Part shown: positions 56,264-64,000 of the stretch, piece after piece
Layout of the letters: every line of letters begins with the position of its first letter
Numbering within the stretch: the first letter of the stretch is position 1
From: Heterodera schachtii
Lineage: Eukaryota > Nematoda > Chromadorea > Rhabditida > Heteroderidae
Reading direction: 5' to 3'
DNA length: 64,000 nucleotides
Assembly: GCA_023374025.1 (NCBI GenBank)
Contig: SIJG01000073.1
Coordinates: 403,909-467,908 of the forward strand
Program-made: the position numbers and the translations under genes
Notes under the pieces: model-generated
Told to the model about the DNA's origin: nothing
Seen by the model: the letters and a program-made list of their open reading frames with translations, nothing else
The model's database searches: none

Positions 56264-58433
56264 ATTGGGATGTAAATGCAAGAAAAATAAAAAAATACAC
56301 CCGAGAGGAATTGAATTGCGATAAATTTCATAATATTTTTAAAATATAATTTATTAATAAAATAAACCATTTTAGTATGAAATTTCGATTTGGATCAGGA
56401 TAAATTTTTGTCTTTTTTTAAATTGTTACCGTTTTGTTTTTCCACTATACTATTTTCGAAAGCAATTTCAACCGTTTAAATTTTAGTTTTCAAAAACCAT
56501 AATATTCGTAAAATTAAATATAAAAAAATTATTTCATGAAATTAAAATTTAACTAGCAATGTTAAAAATATTAAAGAAAAATAAATTAAAATAAATGATA
56601 ATTAAGGAGAGTATTTTTATTCAGATGTAATTAAAAAGTTTATAAAATTATTATGACTAATCCAGGTTCTTATAAATCATAAAATTTTTATAATGCAGGA
56701 AGGCGCACGCAGCCGAGGAAAATTTTCCTCTATTTATATGCAAAAGTTTTAATGAAATTTATCTTAGATGATATAATAATGATTACAACCAATGTGAGAG
56801 TAAAAAAAATTCCACTTTGAATTTAAATTTAATTTTCAAAAAAAATAATATACTCGAGTAAAAATATCAATGCACAAAGTGCAATGAAATAAATATTCAT
56901 AGAGACTATGATATCTAATAATTGGAAAACTCTTGCCAAGAATTATGCATGAAGGAGAAAATTTATAGAAAAACTCCTTTTGGCACATTATGATAGTAAA
57001 ATTTATATTGAAAATTTTTTCACCTAAATTATTATCAAATTTGTCTAAGATAGTGCGAAATAAATTAAATTAAAGAAATATAAATTAAAATAAAACATTC
57101 AAAATTATAATTGCAACTACATTCCTGTAATTAGCGCTTATAAAGAGAAAGATAAAACTAAAATAGATTTAAAAAAATAATATAAATTTCATCAATTAAA
57201 ATTAGAACGAAGAAAGATTCGCTTAATTAAATTTATCTTATTTTCCCAAAATATACCGTATCACCAATAGAGACCGGAAACAAATTTCACTTGAAAAACT
57301 TAAAAACTAAACAAATCTACCCTTTAGAATATATCAAATTTTATGAATAATAATAAATAATTTAACATATTGTTGTTGAAAATTATTTTTTAATTTTGAG
57401 CATTGATTTAAATTTATATTTGGTTCAAATAAAAATATAACTTCAAAATTCAGAGAAAAAAACCAGTTTAAAGAAAATTTCATACATAAATATAAGTGAC
57501 TTCTTTAATCATTTCCAAAATTACGATTTTATATTTTTTTAATAAAAAGACTGTTAATTGATTATTTTATTAAATTAAACCTTAATTTAAACTGAAATTG
57601 AAATTGAAATGTACATTTTATTGATAAAGGAACAATATGATTGTTGTGGGTTTTCTTGGAGTTTAAAAGAGACAATAGCATATTTTATTTATAAAAAATA
57701 ACAAAAAGAATAACAAAAAATAAAAAGTGAAATAAAAAATGAATATTTATTTCGAAATTTATTTATATTTTTACTTAAAAAATACAAAACAACATTAATT
57801 TAGTTCAATTTGCAAAAATTTTCAATATAATAAACAAAAAAAATCAACGTTTTATATTAAACAATAAATATAACAATTTCAAATACAAAATACTTTTTAA
57901 AAATATTAGAATTATTGAAATAATATATATATAAATTAAAGCTCTGAATGATATTCGGATATATTGCCTTTTTGGGAAAGGCAGAGTGTGGAAAAAAATC
58001 TCAAAATATTTTCGGCTAATAAAATTTTGATAATGCAAAACAAATAAAAAATAAAAAAAATTTTAAAAAATTCACACAAAATACTGTAATAAAATATGCT
58101 TAAGTCAACTATCTATACTGTATTTTATATCATTGCAATTGTTAAATACATATTATTTTTAAAGCTATTATGACAATGATAATCTTGCATTGCGCAATAT
58201 TAAATATACTAATTCATTTAAAAATTAAAATAGTGATTTTTTTAAATAATAAGAAAAGGACAATAGAAAAAAGAGAAAAATTAACATTATTATTATTGTT
58301 TTTTTACATAATTTTATATTGATTCAATGAAAAATTATATAAAAAACTAATACTTTCGACAAATGAACATAATTTGGGGATGTGTGGGCAAATATTAAGA
58401 CAATTCTTTGTAAGAAAATTTCACTTCGTTTCC
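56264..58433. other. A-rich stretch, nothing firm
   Basis: A lone TAGAGACCGG at 57268 matches the start of the 14140 hAT family but has no partner. No gene or RNA is supported. Confidence 0.45.
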
Positions 58434-58553
58434 TCAAGTGCACAAATAAATAATGCCAAAATTAATGTCGTCCAATTCAAAATCAGTGGCACCAAACTCA
58501 ACATTAAGTGCTGCGGCGAAAAAATCAATTGGTTTAATAAAGAAACGAGAAAC
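58434..58553 (-). other. Exon-like island, probably minus strand, unidentified
   Basis: Minus strand: VSRFFIKPIDFFAAALNVEF, then GATDFELDDINFGIIYLCT and a stop (58434-58436). A TTTTCGCCGCAG ending at 58511 could be a 3' splice site, leaving a terminal exon 58434-58510. The plus strand is open for 69 codons over the same DNA (KINVVQFKISGTKLN). Composition favours a real exon, and strand is unresolved. Not recognised. Confidence 0.3.
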
Positions 58554-59128
58554 TTAGAAGCTGCATTATTAAATAAGCATTGAAATATTACCCAGAATTT
58601 AAATAAATAAAAATTTAATCTAAGTAATCCTCATAAAGACTGTTAATTCATAAATTTAAAATAATTATCTTGGTATTTTAAAAATATTTGTTCAATATTA
58701 AACTAAACAAACTGCCATTAAGAGTGAATTGTTAAATTCATAATTTTTGAAGATAATTTGACATCAACCATTTTCCTCTTTTGAATTTTATATTTCCAAA
58801 AACAATAGAAAATATTTCTATACAATCTTTTTAAAAAATTAATTATAATAAAATATTTAACTTTATGACAGTTTAAACAGGCTGGTAAAAAATCTAATTA
58901 AAACTTTTAAAAAATAATAAAAAAAATAGTATTAAACCATTAAATCAAAAATAACGCATTAGAAAACATTATATTGGTAAAAATAAATAAATAAAGAAAT
59001 AAATGAAGGCAAAAGAAACTTAATAAATAAACTGAACGTCAATAAATTAAAACTAAATAGATTCAAATATTATTCTATTATAATTGTAAGAGACTTTACC
59101 TTATTCCATATTACTATTTTATTGAGAA

Positions 59129-59233
59129 ATGTCTCACTTTACTCTAAGAGGGTTCCTTCCTGGAGAAGACGTGGGACGTATAAAGGAAGCAAAAATTGCA
59201 ACGGTTTATAAATTAATGTTGTTAAATACCTAA
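59129..59233 (+). CDS. Possible short exon with HhH-like sequence
   Basis: An ATG in good context (GAGAAATGTC) opens MSHFTLRGFLPGEDVGRIKE, then AKIATVYKLMLLNT before a stop. The pattern G-x-x-P-x-D-V-x-x-I-K-E-A-x-I-x-T-V-Y-x-L resembles the helix-hairpin-helix N-terminal segment of RAD51/DMC1-type recombinases, which lies before the ATPase core. Nothing of the ATPase is visible downstream, and a possible donor (GTTGTTAA) is weak. The minus strand is partly open too. Could be a gene fragment or chance. Confidence 0.25.
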   Translation: MSHFTLRGFLPGEDVGRIKEAKIATVYKLMLLNT

Positions 59234-60465
59234 AACACTCACAGTTTATGATGAAAAACAAATTAAAAATTAAAATTTATTTAATTACCAGTTAAAAATT
59301 TATGGCCAAGCAAAATGCATTTTTTTGCAACCTTATGTTGAGATAAAATTATTATAAACTTAAATCAAAGTCGGAGACATGGATTTCATTGATCCTCCAT
59401 TAAAAATCACAACTCTTAATTGATTGTTATTTTTCTTTTTAAAAAAATGTTTACATTAAATAAAAAATCAATTTTTTATAAAAATATTGAAAGGAATTAG
59501 CCCAAAAAACTTATGAATTTATAAAGATTTATGAATAACTCTTTTACAAGGAGTGGACATCTCCAATCCTGAAAAATTTGGATAATTTTTTCAAATTTGA
59601 CAAAGAACAAATAACTTGCCTAAAAAATCATTAATTTTCATTTAAATATTCTAAACAAAAAATTAGTCCATATTTTGAGTAAATAATTAAATTAAATTGA
59701 GAGTGTTATCGAAATTAAATGCAAATCCGACCTAAATCATACTATTTATTTATTTGGGAATGAGTTTCGCAATAAACTCTGCACAAAAAACTTGAAAAAT
59801 TAAAAAAAGAATTTATAATAATAGAAAAGTCGCACAATTAAACATAAATTAAAAGAACACATAAAATAATTTATAAAAAACTAGAAACCATAATTTTTTA
59901 TTATTTAATATTTAGAATATTTTGACTTAATAATAACAAAGATAGAACCAATATTTCATTACCCAATTAAAATATTTTTTGAACATAAATTCAACAGAAA
60001 ATATTTAAATGAAAAAAGATTAAATTAGCTGTACTTTATTTAATTCCATCCGGGCTTCTGAAGAAGAACCGAATTGCATGAAAATTAAAAGAAAACAATA
60101 TTTTATAATAGAAAAAACATAAATCTAAATTTTACTACATAAAAAATACAACCGAAAAAATATTTAGAAAACTCAAATATACAACATAATTATGACCTTT
60201 GGAGCTTTCAAAAAAGGCATGAAGAAGGCTCCAAAACATTCAAATAGGCATTAAAAAGGTTTTTAATTTGTTAAGGATTTTTATAGAGTAAAACATGTAA
60301 AACTTATAAGTTAATAAATATTTTTCTTACAAAATAAATCCGCGAGTCATGTGAAATTGTATTTATATAATATTAAAAATACAATACGGAAATTAAAGAA
60401 TTTGAAAAATTTTAAATTTATTTATATTTGAATAAATAAATTACAGAGCAATAATTTTAAAAATA

Positions 60466-60652
60466 AACCGTGGCACTAAGGAAACACACCGGAGAACTTG
60501 CAAACGTCGAATTCTTGAGATCATCTCCGATGAAATTGAACCGACAATGCGGCATCAAAATTGGAACCGAGAGCCTCCACAACGCGACGCCGCCAGGAGT
60601 TGGGGCATAATTGAATTTGGAAGAACAAGGCCACGGGGCCTCAATCAATAGT
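60466..60652. pseudogene. GC-rich coding-like island (copy B)
   Basis: Counterpart of 15057-15170 with about 75 bp more at its right side. A plus frame reads TKETHRRTCKRRILEIISDE, then IEPTMRHQNWNREPPQRDAA, and on to a TAG. On the minus strand, one frame matches copy A's SWRRRVV-type start and another is open for 63 codons. The two copies differ by a net frameshift, so they cannot both encode the same protein. Unidentified. Confidence 0.35.
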
Positions 60653-60898
60653 AAAAGAAAAATGTTTTTTTGAAATAATTTCTTTACAAATTTTAAATAA
60701 TAATTTAATAAATTTGTTTCTTTATGTTTATTTTAAAAATTAAGTTTTAAATCTGTAATTATATCATTTAAAATCTTCAAATAATTTTATTTATGGTTCA
60801 GACAATAAAAGGAAGATAATCAATTTTCCCAAAAGAAAATAGCGCAATAAAAAATTATTCTTCCTATAATAAAAAAAATTCCTAACAGGAGTAACGAT

Positions 60899-61546
60899 AG
60901 CATATATCATCAATTTGACCAAAAGTGCGCACCATTGTGAAAAAAATAAAGTTTCGAAGCGAAAGTAAAAAAAACATAAAACATGAAGAAACGGCAGACA
61001 CTATAAGCGTTAGACACTATTAAAAGTTAATGAAACTAATGTGAACAATTCGCCAATGAAAAAACAGACAGCTGAGGTTAGACACTATATGTTTTATCAT
61101 TGTTTTTAATTAAATTTTGTATGCTTGTAACTTAGTCAATAGTAACCAAAAGAATTTTTTTTGTGCTCATTTTGAAGGGAAAATTCTAAAGAATATTTAT
61201 AATTTAATCAAAAGTTTTAAAAAATTGTTTATTAGCAAAAAAATGAATCATGTGTTATTTTATATGTTAGAGACATGAAAATAGAACAACAAAATAAGAG
61301 AAAAAGAAAAAACTTTGCCCTGGGAAAAAAATTTTTTCTGTAGGTAACTTTTTTTAAAATTTTTGCATAGACCTTCATTTTGACCTCCTCTAGCGATTCC
61401 AAGTTTATTTTGTGGAACTTAAGTTTTTAACTCGAGATCGGCTCTTCCGTTTTTACAAGGGAAATTTTCGACAATTTTTTTAAATTAGTGGGGTTTTTTG
61501 GAGTTTTGTATGTGCGCACTTTTTATCAAATTGATGATATATGCGG
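60899..61546. mobile_element. TIR element, 0.65 kb, probable TA target site
   Basis: Left GCATATATCATCAATTTGAC, then CAAAAGTGCGCAC, and right GTGCGCACTTTTTATC, then AAATTGATGATATATGC, are 33-bp inverted repeats with two mismatches. Copy A at 15357-15375 has the uninterrupted sequence GTAACGATAACGAAATTTC. The insertion lies between CGATA and TAGCGAATTTC, consistent with duplication of TA as in Tc1/mariner-type elements. The right end has two extra G. No transposase frame. Confidence 0.8.
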
Positions 61547-62156
61547 TAGCGAATTTCAAGTACATTAAAAGAAAAACGAAAATTGGTATTAAAGAATGTG
61601 TAACTCGATTCGTATTCAAAAATACAGAAGAAAACAACAAATAAAATTTTAAAAAATAATAAAATATTTAACAAAAAAAAAACAAATTAAAAAACTGATT
61701 ATGGATGGGAAGATGAAAAAATCTCATATGATGAAATTCTTGAGATGAAAATCACTTAATTCAGGAAATGACCACTCCAATAATATAAATTATAGTGGTC
61801 TATTACCATTATATTAGTAACAATTATAAAATAGCCATTTTACCAGATTTTTAAAGAAATTATGTAATTATTTTCAAAAATTAATATTGAATTATATTTC
61901 TATAAAATATATTGCAGAGCAAGAAGTTTTGTAAAATAATGTCGCGATAATAATATTCTACAAAATAATAAATCGCATGACTATCGGAATAAAAAACACC
62001 AAACTTCGACATAAAAGATGGACTAAAAGTAACATAAAAATTAAAAAATTCATTTAATTTTATAATTTCAATAAATTTTCAAGTAAATTTTTTGTTGGAG
62101 ACAGACAACAATTGAAATAAACTAACATAAAATGACGTAAAAAGGAAAAGTTCAAT

Positions 62157-62550
62157 GTTGATTTCAAGGGCGTAGGCAGGGGGGGGGGGCTGGGGGGGGG
62201 GCTAAAGCCCCCTCCGAATTTTCAGTATAGATTTTTTTGAAATTTTAAGCAATTTTCTTAATAAAATTGCATTAAAATACTCAAAAATTTTCCCGGCGGC
62301 GCCTATCGGCACCGCCGGACCCCCATTTTACCATATTTTTGAAAAAGGGGGGACAAAATGGAAAAAAATATTAATTTTTTGGCGAAAAATTTTGTAAAAT
62401 ACACCCCATAATTCGGTATTTCAAAAAACCAAAAATACACCCCTAAAAATCGACTTAAAAAGGAAAAATACACCCCTAAAAATCGACTTTTTGACTTCAG
62501 CCCCCCCCCCCCCCCAAAGCCAAGGGTCTGGCTACGCCCTTGGTTGATTT
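62157..62550. mobile_element. hAT-type MITE, 378 bp, with G/C-run termini
   Basis: The element spans 62165-62542. The ends CAAGGGCGTAG and CTACGCCCTTG are inverted, and GTTGATTT is duplicated exactly (62157-62164 and 62543-62550). The empty site AATGTTGATTTATAAATAAT is present in copy A at 16031-16050. Long G runs just inside the left end and a C run of about 17 inside the right end are inverted partners. The interior holds a GC hairpin repeat (62295-62316) and several AATACACCCCTAAAAATCGA words. No coding capacity. Confidence 0.95.
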
Positions 62551-63395
62551 ATAAATAATATTATTGAGAAGATGTTTATTTTGGTGTAGATTAAATTTTT
62601 AAATATATTTATCTTTAACGAGCGTTAAAGCGTATAAATAAAAATGTAAATAAATGATTTGCTTAAATATATATTATTTATAAAAAAAGGATTTATTTCA
62701 TGATTGTTGGCATTTATAATATTTAACTTTTACTTGTAACTTATAAAGTACTTCCATTCATATGCCAAAAATATAATTTATTTAATAATAATAGCAGTAA
62801 AATTTGATAAACTTATTAACTTGGGTATAAGAAATTAAAGCAAGAATATAATTTGGTAATGCTCTAATTCCGTCTTAATATAAAAAGCTTAAAGAATTCT
62901 CACACCAAGAAATAGAACTTAAACTAAAATAAATATTTTCTTAGGCAAAATTAAGAAACAATGCAATAAAATTAAATTATAAAAGAAGCCTAAAACCAAA
63001 CTTTTCAAAGTCAGTCTAATATTATAATTTAAACTTAAAGGAATTTAAAGATAAATGTAAATTATTTACTTTGTAAAAGATACCTTAAAAAACAAAATTG
63101 TCAAAGTCAATCCTGATTATGTATTTTCTCTTTACAATAATATTATGTATTTAATAAAAATGATTAAATCTAGAAACCATACCGTATTATGAAAAAGATT
63201 ACTTGTATATCTGGCTCAAAATATGCATGCAAATATAAATTATCTCTATTCAATTTTAGTCAAATTTTTGAATAAAATTATAATTATTTTAAAGATTTAT
63301 TGTATAAATACAAAAATTAGTAAATTAAAATAATTCTTATTTCTAAATTTCCTATTTTTAAGAGTCTTATTAATCGCATAAATATTTAAAATTTA

Positions 63396-64000
63396 TTCAT
63401 CAGCATTGAACCAGTAATTCCCTTAAATTAAAAAATTTTGATTTCCAAAGTTCCAATTTCAAATTCAGTATTTAATTTTGTTGAGAAATGAAATATTCGA
63501 GAAATATCTAGATAGATTCATACGAGTTTTAAAAATATTTTAAAATTACTTGAAATTTAACAATCATGTAAAGGGCTAAATATATTTAAAATGTTTCATT
63601 TATTAGTGATTATTATGCAAAATTAATTTTTTTTTTTTTTTTTTAATAAATGAAAATGGCAAAATAATTTATAGGTCACCAAATGCCAACGGCGGGAGGC
63701 ATTTTGGAGAAGTACTCACAGATTTGGAAGCAAGTTATTAATTTTCAGATTTTCACTATTAAATGATAAAAAGAAAATTTTATAAAATAATTTAGAAATT
63801 TAATTAAAATAAAATGAATCACAAAATATTAACACCAAAAAGTTATTAATTTTCCGAAATGGAAAGAAGTTGCGTAATTAGAACCAAAGTGCCAAAAATC
63901 CCTTTAAAGGAAATGAACAATGCCGACGACACTTAACCCCTAATTCCATAAAAAAATTTAATTTCCAAATTTCAAATTCAGTATTTTAGTTTTGTTTGAG
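63396..64000. other. AT-rich end of window
   Basis: Includes a run of about 18 T (63626-63643), a short GC patch (CCAACGGCGGGAGGC near 63683) and the 63733-63815 match to 53755-53830. No gene supported. Confidence 0.4.

Larger units (their letters stand above)
59494..63395 (+). repeat. Segmental duplication, copy B
   Basis: Collinear with copy A (12700-17485). Relative to A it lacks about 1.3 kb (A 13450-14792). It carries an AAGGCA-containing insert at 60200-60320, a TIR element at 60899-61546, a hAT-type element at 62165-62542, and about 75 extra bp around 60600-60650. Similarity ends near TTATTAATCGCATAAATATT (63395). Confidence 0.9.

Noticed and set aside
56005..56370. 121-codon minus and 73-codon plus frames rich in Asn/Pro/Arg or Gly/Ser
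   Set aside because: Both are readings of the TTTCGGGT-type subterminal repeats of a hAT end.

Overview
This 64 kb window is very AT-rich (roughly a quarter G+C by eye), has no open frame longer than 128 codons, and is crowded with short non-autonomous transposons. It looks like an intergenic or large-intron region of a eukaryotic genome. The best taxonomic clue is one exon-sized frame at about 45.05-45.36 kb. It matches what I know of the large F-box-like families of plant-parasitic (tylenchine, cyst or root-knot type) nematodes, so a nematode of that kind is my best guess, at moderate confidence. Nothing suggests a prokaryote: there are no operons, no long genes and no CRISPR. I found no rRNA gene and no convincing tRNA gene.

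Layout. (1) 0.1-2.7 kb: a 1.6 kb hAT-type element holding nested GC-rich hairpin repeats, then a 191 bp hAT MITE with perfect 8-bp target duplications. (2) 5.0-7.3 kb: a decayed LINE reverse transcriptase, followed by a 1.8 kb foldback element whose arms are a 26-bp satellite (25 copies left, 7 inverted copies right) around a palindromic core. (3) 7.7-10.3 kb: hAT ends and an old tandem duplication. (4) 12.7-17.5 kb: copy A of a segmental duplication whose copy B lies at 59.5-63.4 kb. Each copy carries private transposon insertions, so the other copy gives the empty site. (5) 20.3-43.9 kb: a block where the top strand is strongly T-rich, between A-rich flanks. It holds scattered exon-like islands, some with canonical splice sites (for example 32834-32938 and the 24-nt 36748-36771), a second foldback element and old tandem duplications. 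(6) 44.2-45.4 kb: a higher-GC patch of decayed coding sequence, including the F-box-like pseudogene. (7) 45.4-53.6 kb: hAT MITEs, a third foldback element, a further palindrome, and a hAT end flanked by a 164-bp direct repeat. (8) 54-63.4 kb: more hairpin repeats, exon-like islands and segmental copy B.

Two patterns tie the window together. First, at least six hAT-type elements have intact ends with perfect 8-bp target duplications. In most of the MITEs a short motif in the terminal inverted repeat recurs as subterminal repeats, and that motif changes in step with the ends from family to family. Second, three foldback elements plus a related palindrome family share a core box (TCGATWGCYCTA-like) in both arms, but their outer arms are unrelated tandem or inverted sequences. 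Products and splice structures proposed here rest on reading the sequence by eye; no searches were run.
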